A DNA stretch of 64,000 nucleotides from an uncultured Clostridia bacterium (GTDB taxonomy: Bacteria; Bacillota; Clostridia; Christensenellales; UBA1242), in assembly GCA_947649575.1 (NCBI GenBank), contig CANSRZ010000007.1, forward strand, positions 1 to 64,000. The letters are read 5' to 3'. A program made the position numbers and the translations under genes. Below, piece after piece: positions 41,868-50,357 of this stretch. A model generated the notes under the pieces. That model saw only the letters and a program-made list of their open reading frames with translations, ran no database searches and was not told the DNA's origin. The stretch's first letter is position 1, and every line of letters starts with the position of its first letter.

Positions 41868-42482
41868 TTATCTATTCAAAAATCTTCTAAATACAGCAAT
41901 ATTTCGTTTTTGTCTTTCATAATCGCTTTCTTCACCATGACCAGAATACAATTTTGCAAAAGTGATTTTGCTAAGTTTGTCAAGTGTTTCAAGCATAGCA
42001 TCTTTATCACTTCCGTTAAGGTCAATTCGACCAATCCCAGAGTGAAACAGAACATCTCCTGCAAACAAAATATCCTCAATCTTAAAGCACATACAGCATG
42101 GGCTGTGTCCTGGCGTTGAAAAATATTCGATATCAAAATCTCCAATTTTAGAGCTTCCATCACCCTCCAAATATGTTATTGGCAAATCCTCTTCAAGCTT
42201 CCAAGTATCACCTTGATTAAGACTGCTATCTTTTAAAACTTGCTCTGCTTCCTTACTTGCAAAAACTGGGACTTTAAAATACTCAATATATTCCCTCAAA
42301 TATAAAGCATGGTCAAAATGCGCATGAGTCAACAGCAATCCCACAACCTTTTTATCACCGACTAGCCTTTTAATATCCTCTAATTCAGCCCCTGCCTCAA
42401 CAAGCAAACATTCGTTTTTGTCGTTTGTAATACAATAGCAGTTTACATCATACCACTGCCCTAAGATTTTATCAACTTTCAT
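41868..42482 (-). CDS. MBL-fold metallo-hydrolase (glyoxalase II-like)
   Basis: LTHAHFDHALYL, STPGHSPCCMCF, LYSGHGEES. Confidence 0.93.
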   Translation of the reverse strand: MKVDKILGQWYDVNCYCITNDKNECLLVEAGAELEDIKRLVGDKKVVGLLLTHAHFDHALYLREYIEYFKVPVFASKEAEQVLKDSSLNQGDTWKLEEDLPITYLEGDGSSKIGDFDIEYFSTPGHSPCCMCFKIEDILFAGDVLFHSGIGRIDLNGSDKDAMLETLDKLSKITFAKLYSGHGEESDYERQKRNIAVFRRFLNR

Positions 42483-42561
42483 GATTCCCCTACTTGCAAA
42501 CAATTATAGCACAATTCAAAAAATAATCAAACATAAATAGACCTTTGCAAAATCAAAAATC

Positions 42562-42595
42562 AAAAAAACTGATAACGATTTTCTATCAGTTTTTA
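42562..42595. terminator. Rho-independent terminator
   Basis: AAAAAAACTGATAACGATTTTCTATCAGTTTTTA. Confidence 0.65.
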
Positions 42596-42671
42596 TGTGT
42601 CAACTAACAACGAAGTCTCGTTTTTGATTTCGTTGTTTTGATAATGCGACAGCGTTTTGATTTTGCGATAA

Positions 42672-43448
42672 TTAAAATTCAACAGGTCGTCCTAATTCTG
42701 TATTATCATCCAAAATGTAATGTGGAAGAAGATTGTTATGATAAAGAGATTTTGCAATGTCAAAAGGAATCTTACATCCTTTATATTGAGAAACTGTATT
42801 TTCAGTTTTTTCAACAATCAGATTTTTAGAAATGCATGCTGTCTCATCATACCTATGACTAAGATCTCCAGGTAAACACAGTATTTTGAAACTTTTATCT
42901 TCTACATAGCTAAACAAATTCTCTTTAATTTCATCAATCGCATTTTGATCCCTATCTTCCACTGGATACACAATGCATCCTTTTGCATTAGAGTCGCTCA
43001 TCTCAATACATCTTTCCAACCATAAATGGAACCCTACACCTTTTGGTGATGTTGTTGAACTATATGGAGGATTTATATAAAATGCATCAAACATATTTAC
43101 ATACTTATCTGGCACTTTATCAAAGATATTATAACGCACAACTTGAAAATCTACAAACTCAGTAACGTTATTATCTTTTGCTATTCTTTTATATAAATTC
43201 AATTCTCTTTCATCTATGTCAAATACATAGATATGCTTTATGCATTTTTCTTTATTTTCTGCCAACATTAAAGCCAATAATATTGAGACGCCATCACCAT
43301 CCCCTAAAAACATCAGCTTTTCACAATTTAGTGTGTTGTACAAGAGTCCTACTTGCTTTTTTAAGTCATCTAAATACATGTACCATTGTGAAACTATATG
43401 ATTTGGTTTTAACCTTTGATTTGCATAATATCTAAAAATGTCTTGCAT
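42672..43448 (-). CDS. BpsA-like (bis-aminopropyl spermidine synthase family / Rossmann transferase) protein
   Basis: LGDGDGVSILLALML, IYVFDIDERELNLYKRIA, FDAFYINPPYSSTTSPKGVGFHLWLERCIEM. Confidence 0.6.
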   Translation of the reverse strand: MQDIFRYYANQRLKPNHIVSQWYMYLDDLKKQVGLLYNTLNCEKLMFLGDGDGVSILLALMLAENKEKCIKHIYVFDIDERELNLYKRIAKDNNVTEFVDFQVVRYNIFDKVPDKYVNMFDAFYINPPYSSTTSPKGVGFHLWLERCIEMSDSNAKGCIVYPVEDRDQNAIDEIKENLFSYVEDKSFKILCLPGDLSHRYDETACISKNLIVEKTENTVSQYKGCKIPFDIAKSLYHNNLLPHYILDDNTELGRPVEF

Positions 43449-43485
43449 ATTATTACCTCAAAAAAGACTTTTTAGTTAGTATATT

Positions 43486-43559
43486 TGGCAGGGGTGGAAG
43501 GAATCGAACCCTCCTCAGGAGTTTTGGAGACTCTTATTCTACCGATGAACTACACCCCT
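43486..43559 (-). tRNA. tRNA-Trp (anticodon CCA), CCA encoded
   Basis: Reverse strand AGGGGTG...CTCCAAA...CACCCCTGCCA. Confidence 0.95.
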
Positions 43560-43730
43560 AGATAAAGATTACTTGCATATTATACATTATTTTGCCTTGG
43601 CTGTCAATTATTTTTGTCAATATTGCAAAAATTTTCATTTTTTTTGAAAAATATGTAAAAAACACTTGAAAAAATATTAAAAATATGTTATTATCACTCT
43701 TGTGAACATAAGTTCGCAAAAAACATATTT

Positions 43731-43819
43731 GGAGAGATGGCTGAGCGGTCGAAAGCGGCGGTCTTGAAAACCGTTGAGGTTAATAGCCTCCTGGGGTTCG
43801 AATCCCTATCTCTCCGCCA
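43731..43819 (+). tRNA. tRNA-Ser (anticodon TGA), CCA encoded
   Basis: GGAGAGATGGCTGAGCGG...CTTGAAA... long variable arm ...TCTCTCCGCCA. Confidence 0.97.
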
Positions 43820-43829
43820 AACAATGTCA

Positions 43830-43869
43830 AATACGAATCCTAAACAATCTTGATGGATTCGTATTTTTT
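43830..43869 (+). terminator. Rho-independent terminator after tRNA-Ser
   Basis: AATACGAATCC...GGATTCGTATTTTTT. Confidence 0.8.
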
Positions 43870-43918
43870 GTTGGATTTATCTTTCATTTGTGTTAAACTT
43901 AAATTGAGGTGATTTTAA

Positions 43919-44701
43919 ATGTTAGGTGCAATAATTGGAGATTTGGCTGGATCTATATATGAGTTTGAGCAATTTGAAAAAGTAAAGCCAATAAAGATAA
44001 ACAATATTATTGAAGAAAATGCTTTTTTCAGCGACGACACAATTTTGACCATGGCAATTGCTGATGCTATTCTAAATAATATGAGTTATGAGAAAAAGTT
44101 AAAAGAATATGCAATCAAATATGGAGATTGTTTGCCAAAAAACATCCCCTATTTCAAAACTATGTTTTCTCCTGGATTTGCAAAATGGGCAAGAGAAAAC
44201 AACAAAGGTGAAAGTGTTGGCAATGGTGCTATGATGAGGATATCACCTGTTGGCTATCTTTTTAACACTGAGGAAGAAATTAAAAGAAACTCATATCTTG
44301 CCACAATCCCCTCACACAACACAAAAGAAGCTATTAAATCAGCAGAAACGATAGCATTAATAATTTTTTATTCAAGGCAAGGGTTATCAAAAAAAGCAAT
44401 TATAGACAAACTAAACTTAAAAATTAAAAAGCCTAAGATTACAGAATTTAACTATACTTGTTCAAGCACAATAGACGTCTGTTTGTACTCTTTGTTTAAT
44501 GCAAACAATTTTGAGGATAGCATAAGGCTTGCAATTTCATTTGGTGGAGATACAGATACAAATGCTTGCATTGTTGGCAGTATGGCAGAAGCTATGTTTG
44601 GAATAAATGACGACCTGAAAGAAAAAGCAATAAAAAAATTGCCTGATGAATTTATCAATATTTTAAATAAAGCATATAAAAGCGTGAGACCAATAAAATA
44701 A
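43919..44701 (+). CDS. ADP-ribosylglycohydrolase family protein
   Basis: GAIIGDLAGSIYEF, FSDDTILTMAIADAI, GGDTDTNACIVGSMAEAMFG. Confidence 0.93.
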   Translation: MLGAIIGDLAGSIYEFEQFEKVKPIKINNIIEENAFFSDDTILTMAIADAILNNMSYEKKLKEYAIKYGDCLPKNIPYFKTMFSPGFAKWARENNKGESVGNGAMMRISPVGYLFNTEEEIKRNSYLATIPSHNTKEAIKSAETIALIIFYSRQGLSKKAIIDKLNLKIKKPKITEFNYTCSSTIDVCLYSLFNANNFEDSIRLAISFGGDTDTNACIVGSMAEAMFGINDDLKEKAIKKLPDEFINILNKAYKSVRPIK

Positions 44702-44740
44702 CAAGAAAGGAGTTTAAATTATAAAAAATAAATAAAACCC

Positions 44741-44769
44741 TTTACAAACGCATAAAAGTATGATATAAT
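44741..44769 (+). promoter_or_regulatory. Sigma-A-type promoter
   Basis: TTTACA-N17-TATAAT. Confidence 0.75.
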
Positions 44770-44798
44770 CACATTGCTGAAAAGCAAAAGGAGATTTT

Positions 44799-44960
44799 AT
44801 GACAATTGAACAACTCGGCAAAGGAATAAACAAAAAGATTGCACAACGATTTCAGGCACAAAAACAAAAAAATATTAAGCTATGCTCAGAAAACAAAATT
44901 GCAAATCTTAAATTTGATTCAAAAACTTTAAATAATGATGAATTTATTATTGAAAAATAA
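44799..44960 (+). CDS. Small ORF (53 aa) MTIEQLGKGINKKIAQRFQAQKQKNIKLCSENKIANLKFDSKTLNNDEFIIEK
   Basis: Own promoter, AAAAGGAG RBS and downstream terminator; below cutoff of supplied ORF track. Confidence 0.65.
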   Translation: MTIEQLGKGINKKIAQRFQAQKQKNIKLCSENKIANLKFDSKTLNNDEFIIEK

Positions 44961-44993
44961 AAAACAGGCTGAAAGTTAGTCTGTTTTTTTATT
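44961..44993 (+). terminator. Rho-independent terminator
   Basis: AAAACAGGCTGAAAGTTAGTCTGTTTTTTT. Confidence 0.75.
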
Positions 44994-45011
44994 TTAAATT
45001 TAAATTTGTTA

Positions 45012-45740
45012 TTATTCTTTCTCAACTGCTTTTGTTTCATTTAAAGTTTTATCTTTATGCATAAGAATTGCAAAAGCAAGAATGCACTCAGCAGGATAAT
45101 ATGTTGCAAGGCAAAGCACATCTACTGCTTTCGGCATAGCTCCAAACACATTCAATAAAAGCATAAGGTCTGAGAAGAAAAACAAAATACTTCCGATTAA
45201 AATTAAGATATTTTGTAAGTTCTTTTCACGCACAAGATTTGATAAAGCTTTGCCAACCATAAGTGATATAATAAGTGCATAAACAACACAAACAATTTCC
45301 ATAAGCGCTCCGCCAAAATCAAACATTGGCACAAGAGTTATGAATAACAATGACGGAACAAATATAGCCAAGCCAAACAAGAGGTCAATCCATTTAAATT
45401 TTGCGAGGAAGCAATATGCCACAAAATAGAACACATGCCCTATTGCAAACAAAATTGCTCCGACAATAAATTCTACATTCAAGATGATATCACCAAGCAT
45501 GGCAAACACAAGCCCTGTCAACATGATAAGAGGAAATTTTATACTTTTGTTTTTGCTAACAAAAATATAAACAACATTAGCAATTCCAAGAAGCACAAAA
45601 ATTCCACTTGTCAAGCCCTTTGTCAAAAGCCCGCCAAGTGAGATATAGCAAATATCCCCTAACAGCACGCCCATAATGAGAAACACATTGATAAGCAAGA
45701 TCAGAGTTTTTAAATCAATAAATTTTTTAGTTTTTTCCAT
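45012..45740 (-). CDS. YhhN/TMEM86 family membrane protein (putative lysoplasmalogenase)
   Basis: Multi-TM; LVFAMLGDIILNVEFIVGAILFAIGHVFYFVAYCF and SDLMLLLNVF patterns of the YhhN family. Confidence 0.85.
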   Translation of the reverse strand: MEKTKKFIDLKTLILLINVFLIMGVLLGDICYISLGGLLTKGLTSGIFVLLGIANVVYIFVSKNKSIKFPLIMLTGLVFAMLGDIILNVEFIVGAILFAIGHVFYFVAYCFLAKFKWIDLLFGLAIFVPSLLFITLVPMFDFGGALMEIVCVVYALIISLMVGKALSNLVREKNLQNILILIGSILFFFSDLMLLLNVFGAMPKAVDVLCLATYYPAECILAFAILMHKDKTLNETKAVEKE

Positions 45741-45749
45741 AAATTTCTC

Positions 45750-47126
45750 CTATTTCATAAACATTTTGATTATTTTATATTTCAGCTTTGAATAAGGCTG
45801 ATAACGCATTGGCAAATCAAGCCAAGTCTTTTTGTTGACAATTGATTTATGGTGTGTAAAAGTGTCAAATCCAACTTTGCCATGATAGCCACCTATTCCG
45901 CTTGATTTAAGCCCGCCAAACGGCATGGCAGAGGTTGCAAGATGAATTATACAATCGTTAACACAACCGCCACCAAACTCACATTTTTCAAGCACTTTGT
46001 CTTGATTTTTCTTTAACGATGAAAAAATATAAAGTGCAAGCGGATGATTTAGGCTGTTAACTTTCTTGATAGCTTCATCAAGTTTTTCAAAAGTTACAAC
46101 TGGCAAAATTGGGCCAAAAATTTCAGATTGCATTTCAGGGCTATCAAAAGTTGAGTTCAAAATTGTTGGCTCGATCTTCAAAGTTGCTTCATCAAATTTT
46201 CCGCCAAAAATCAAATTATCTTTTGCAATCAAATCTTTCGATGCATTAAATTGTTTCAAGTTTATCATCTTTGGATAAGCTTTATTCTTGATTGGGTCAA
46301 CAGAATATTGCAAAACAATTTGTTTTTGTATTTCTTTTATTAGTTTTTCTTTGATTGAGCTGTGGCAATAGAGATAATCAGGCGCAACGCAGGTCTGCCC
46401 ACAGTTTAAAAATTTGCCAAACACAATGCGCTTTGCTGCTAGTTCAATATTTGCTGTTTCGTCAACTATGCAAGGGCTTTTGCCTCCCATTTCAAGTGTG
46501 ACTGTTGTAAAATGTTCGGCAGCTTTTTGCATAACAATTTTCCCAACGCGCGTGCTTCCAGTAAAGAAAATATGATCAAAATCAAGGTCTAGCAAAAACG
46601 AGCATTGCTCTCTTCCGCCAAGCACAGTGCAAACTTGCTCAGGCGGAAATGTTGCTTTTATAAGTTTTTCAATCACCGCGCTCACATGATAAGATGTTTC
46701 GCTTGGCTTTAACATAACAACATTGCCAGCGGCTATTGCGTCAACAAGAGGCTCTATCGAAAGCATAAAGGGATAATTCCACGGGCTTATGATAAGCACC
46801 TGCCCTTTTGGGCATGGAAGCGTAAATGACTTTGACGGAAACTGTGCAAGCGGCGTAGCAACTCTTTTTGGCTTTGCAAAACCTTTTAAATGCTTTTTCA
46901 TATAAGAAATTTCACTTAAAACAAGCCCTATTTCTGACATATAGCTTTCAGTTTCGCTTTTATTTAAATCCTCTTTCAATGCCTCGCAGATTTCCTCTTT
47001 CATAAGCAAAATGTTTTTATATAATTTTTTTAAAGCGACAACCCTGTTTTTTGGCTTTCGCAACAGATTTTCTGGCAAATATTCTTTTTGTTTGTGATAA
47101 CATTGTAAAATATATTCCTTATCCAT
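45750..47126 (-). CDS. Aldehyde dehydrogenase, ALDH3-like
   Basis: ISPWNYPFMLSIEPLVDAIAAGN, TLEMGGKSPCIV, NCGQTCVAPDYLYC, MPFGGLKSSGIGGYHGKVGFDTFTHHKS. Confidence 0.93.
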   Translation of the reverse strand: MDKEYILQCYHKQKEYLPENLLRKPKNRVVALKKLYKNILLMKEEICEALKEDLNKSETESYMSEIGLVLSEISYMKKHLKGFAKPKRVATPLAQFPSKSFTLPCPKGQVLIISPWNYPFMLSIEPLVDAIAAGNVVMLKPSETSYHVSAVIEKLIKATFPPEQVCTVLGGREQCSFLLDLDFDHIFFTGSTRVGKIVMQKAAEHFTTVTLEMGGKSPCIVDETANIELAAKRIVFGKFLNCGQTCVAPDYLYCHSSIKEKLIKEIQKQIVLQYSVDPIKNKAYPKMINLKQFNASKDLIAKDNLIFGGKFDEATLKIEPTILNSTFDSPEMQSEIFGPILPVVTFEKLDEAIKKVNSLNHPLALYIFSSLKKNQDKVLEKCEFGGGCVNDCIIHLATSAMPFGGLKSSGIGGYHGKVGFDTFTHHKSIVNKKTWLDLPMRYQPYSKLKYKIIKMFMK

Positions 47127-48321
47127 TTTTCACCTCAAAATATATTTCTTGCAAATCTTTTCTTGTCCAAAGCACAGGCACGGGATAAAGCGGATTGGCT
47201 TCTTTCTCAGCCGTCTTAGCAAGCTCTGCAATGTCCTCTTCTTTGATTTCTGAGATGTTTGTGCCAATATTCATATTTGCATTCATGCTTTCAATCTTTT
47301 CAATAAATATCTTTGCGCCAACTTCATAAGAAGTGCTTTTATCAAATAGATTTGAGTAAACTCCAAGTTTCCATAATTTTTTATAAATCTTTCTGCCAAA
47401 CTTTTTTAAAACATAAGGCAAAATTATTGCGTTTGCCAAGCCATGAGCGATATTATATTTGCCTCCAAGCGAATGCGCAACTGCATGAACATAGCCAACA
47501 TAACTAATCGTGAATGCTACGCCTGCTTTATATGACGCAAAAAGCATGTTTTCACGAGCCTCAATATTGCTTGGCTCATTGTAAGCAACTTCAAGATTTT
47601 CAAAAATAGTTTTAACAGCAGTCATTGCGCACTCTCGCGTTTTTCTTGTTGTGCTTTTGCCAATATAAGCCTCAATTGCATGAGTAAGTGCGTCCATGCC
47701 TGTGGTTGAGGTTATATGTTTTGGCAGGCCAACTGTAAGTTCTGGCATAAGAGAGGCATAGCGCGGGATAAGCGGAAAATCGTTAATAGCATATTTATGT
47801 CTTGTTTGGCTATCAGTTATAACAGACGCCAAAGTTGTTTCACTTCCTGTGCCAGCCGTTGTTGGGATTGCAATCAAAAGCGGAAGCTTTTTCCTAACCT
47901 TTAAAACACCTTTCATCTTGCTAAGCGACTTTTTAGGCTTTGCAACCCTTGCGCCAGTCGCTTTTGCGCAGTCCATTGCTGAACCTCCGCCAAAGGCGAT
48001 TAAGCAATTGCAGTTATGCTGTTTATACATCTCCAACGCTTCTTCAACATTATCAGTTGTTGGATTAGGCACAGTTTTATCAAAAACAACAAGTTTAAAT
48101 TGATTTTGAGTTAAAGCTTCTTCCAGACTTTTAGTTAAGCCAAGCCCACGAATGCCTTTATCTGTCACAAGCAAAACACTTGTTATGTTTTTGCTTTTCA
48201 AAACTTTAACAATATCATCATTATTCTTCAAAAGTTCAGGCTCACGATAAGGCAAGATTGGCAAAAGTGCTTTGAAAACAAACTGATAAGTTCTGCAATA
48301 TAATTTCTTAAAGATGTTCAT
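47119..48321 (-). CDS. Iron-containing alcohol dehydrogenase
   Basis: FGGGSAMDCAKA, PTTAGTGSETTLASVIT, GMDALTHAIEAY, VHAVAHSLGGKYNIAHGLANAIILP. Confidence 0.95.
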   Translation of the reverse strand: MNIFKKLYCRTYQFVFKALLPILPYREPELLKNNDDIVKVLKSKNITSVLLVTDKGIRGLGLTKSLEEALTQNQFKLVVFDKTVPNPTTDNVEEALEMYKQHNCNCLIAFGGGSAMDCAKATGARVAKPKKSLSKMKGVLKVRKKLPLLIAIPTTAGTGSETTLASVITDSQTRHKYAINDFPLIPRYASLMPELTVGLPKHITSTTGMDALTHAIEAYIGKSTTRKTRECAMTAVKTIFENLEVAYNEPSNIEARENMLFASYKAGVAFTISYVGYVHAVAHSLGGKYNIAHGLANAIILPYVLKKFGRKIYKKLWKLGVYSNLFDKSTSYEVGAKIFIEKIESMNANMNIGTNISEIKEEDIAELAKTAEKEANPLYPVPVLWTRKDLQEIYFEVKNG

Positions 48322-48323
48322 AT

Positions 48324-49166
48324 TTACTCCTTTTCAAAGAAAGCTACGCCCACTGCGCCAGGCCCAATATGAGTTCCGATAGTGCTTCCAATCATAAATC
48401 GTGGGCTGTTTTCTTGCCAAATATGTTTACTGTCATTTTCATAAGCGTCAAGCTTGCTCGCATCAATGCCAGACCAAGCCAAGCAATATGGCATATCAAA
48501 ATCAACACCTTTGGTCTTTTCAATCAGGTTGTTAATTAACGAATTTGCTTTCTTTCCGCCAATAGCCTTGCCAATCAATTTAACTTCACCATTAAGCAGC
48601 CCAACAGCTGGCTTAATTGCAAGAAGTTCGCCAGCAAAAGCTACAACAGCGGAAATTCTGCCACCCTTTTTGAGATATTTTAAAGTGTCAACAAGTGCAA
48701 TAACTTTTATTCTATTTTTTACTTTTTCCAGTTCTTCTGCAATATCTTTTGCTGATAAATCTTGTTTTGCAAGTTTAACAGCATACTGAACCAATATTCT
48801 CTCACCTAAACTTGCGTTAAGACTGTCGACCGCATAAACTTTGCCCTCATATTTATCAGCCACTGCCTTGGCATTTGAATAAGTGCCTGAAAGCTTAGAC
48901 GATAAAGCAATAATCACAACCTCGTCTCCCTCCTCAAGCAAAGGCTTAACAGCCTCATCAAAAGCATATTCGTTTATTTGGCTTGTTTTAGGAAGTTCAC
49001 TGCACTTTTCAAGCCTTGCAAAAAATTCTTCACGAGTAATGTCTATTCCGTCATTAAATTCCTCGTCGCCAAACCTGATTTGAATTGGAACAAGAGTTAC
49101 CCCAAACTTGTCAGCCTCCTTTTTATCAATATCTGATGCACTATCAATCACAATCTTAACTGCCAT
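48324..49166 (-). CDS. DegV family protein (FakB-like fatty-acid binding)
   Basis: IVIDSASDIDKKEADKFGVTLVPIQIRFGDEEFNDGIDITREEFFARLEK; LSSKLSGTYSNA. Confidence 0.95.
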   Translation of the reverse strand: MAVKIVIDSASDIDKKEADKFGVTLVPIQIRFGDEEFNDGIDITREEFFARLEKCSELPKTSQINEYAFDEAVKPLLEEGDEVVIIALSSKLSGTYSNAKAVADKYEGKVYAVDSLNASLGERILVQYAVKLAKQDLSAKDIAEELEKVKNRIKVIALVDTLKYLKKGGRISAVVAFAGELLAIKPAVGLLNGEVKLIGKAIGGKKANSLINNLIEKTKGVDFDMPYCLAWSGIDASKLDAYENDSKHIWQENSPRFMIGSTIGTHIGPGAVGVAFFEKE

Positions 49167-49168
49167 AT

Positions 49169-49618
49169 TTAACCTCCAATTTTGTCTACAATTTTTTGTA
49201 GATTTTCACTTATTAATTTTAAATCTTCATAAAAGTTTTCTCTTTGCTTATCATCAAGCCACCCGCCAGCACTGTCTAGCACAGCATTAACTTTTTCACA
49301 AACTTGCATGCCAAGCTCCTCACCCTTTTCAGTTAGAAGAATAGGCGACTTATATCTCTTCTCAGTTTTGCTATCGCAAACAACATAGCCATTGCTCTCT
49401 AAAAAATCAATGGACCGCGAAATTGCGGCTTTATCTTCATCGCAAATATCACAAAGTTCTTTGGCAGTAAACTGACCATTATATCTGTAAAGATAATAAA
49501 TACAAGACACCTGCGTACTTTTCAATCCAAACTTGCCCATTTCGATACTTTTGATTTTTTGAATATTTCTGCTTATTCTGTTTATCAAAACTGTAAATTT
49601 TTTAAATCTATCTTCCAT
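49169..49618 (-). CDS. MarR family winged-helix regulator
   Basis: YRYNGQFTAKELCDICDEDKAAISRSIDFLESNGYVVCDSKTEKRYKSPILLTEKGEELG. Confidence 0.92.
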   Translation of the reverse strand: MEDRFKKFTVLINRISRNIQKIKSIEMGKFGLKSTQVSCIYYLYRYNGQFTAKELCDICDEDKAAISRSIDFLESNGYVVCDSKTEKRYKSPILLTEKGEELGMQVCEKVNAVLDSAGGWLDDKQRENFYEDLKLISENLQKIVDKIGG

Positions 49619-49628
49619 AAAAGCCTCG

Positions 49629-49648
49629 CTTGTTGATGTATCAACAAG
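49629..49648. promoter_or_regulatory. Palindromic operator candidate for the MarR regulator
   Basis: CTTGTTGAT-GT-ATCAACAAG, 9-bp perfect arms, 10 bp upstream of the marR start codon. Confidence 0.7.
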
Positions 49649-49705
49649 TTTAATTTAACATATCTTTATGCACAAAGCCAAACAAATTTGCAAAGAAAAT
49701 AAAAA

Positions 49706-49727
49706 AAGCATGAAAATTTTCATGCTT
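49706..49727 (-). terminator. Rho-independent terminator
   Basis: Perfect palindrome AAGCATGAAAATTTTCATGCTT followed on reverse strand by T-run. Confidence 0.75.
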
Positions 49728-50304
49728 GCAATAACAATTGATTTGCGCTTTCGCTTTCAACATAAGGATTTGTGATTTTGTAAATGCCATATAAATCATA
49801 ATCGCAGAAGAACACTCTTGGCAATTCTCTAAAATATTGTAAAGTTTTTGCTGTTCCCATTTTGCTTGACCATTTTCCGTCTTTTTCTTGAAGCATAAAG
49901 TGGATATCACCTCTGGCTACATTGTTTGCATCACCACCTTTATCTATGTAAAATGCCACTTTCCATTGGTTATATCTCATTTGGTCATATAAACCGCACT
50001 CGTCAACGGACAAGCCTGTTTCTCGGACAAAATTGAACATTTTATCACACACCTTTCTGCCATTTGAATAAACCTCATTGCCAAGTATATTAAAAAATAT
50101 TCCTGCTTCATGATAAGAAAACTGTGCCATTTTTATAAGTTCATCGGTAAGGTTAAAACAAGCATGCCCAAAACAATTGATGTATTCAGCAATACAAGAG
50201 CCATTATGCAAAGCAAAATAATCCTTTGCGCCACGTGATGGCACATAACCTTTCTTAAAAATTTGATTAAGTTTTAAAATAAAATTATATTTTTCTAGTT
50301 CCAT
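49720..50304 (-). CDS. Hypothetical protein
   Basis: ORF MELEKYNFILKLNQIFKKGYVPSRGAKDYFALHNGSCIAEYINCFGHACFNL..., terminator at 3' end. Confidence 0.65.
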   Translation of the reverse strand: MELEKYNFILKLNQIFKKGYVPSRGAKDYFALHNGSCIAEYINCFGHACFNLTDELIKMAQFSYHEAGIFFNILGNEVYSNGRKVCDKMFNFVRETGLSVDECGLYDQMRYNQWKVAFYIDKGGDANNVARGDIHFMLQEKDGKWSSKMGTAKTLQYFRELPRVFFCDYDLYGIYKITNPYVESESANQLLLQA

Positions 50305-50357
50305 AGTTTTATTATAACCCAAGATGTCCGCTTTGTCAATAGGCAATTACATAGATA

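Noticed and set aside
42638-42829. Forward ORF MIMRQRFDFAIIKIQQ...
   Set aside because: Mostly antisense to the BpsA-like gene, no RBS.
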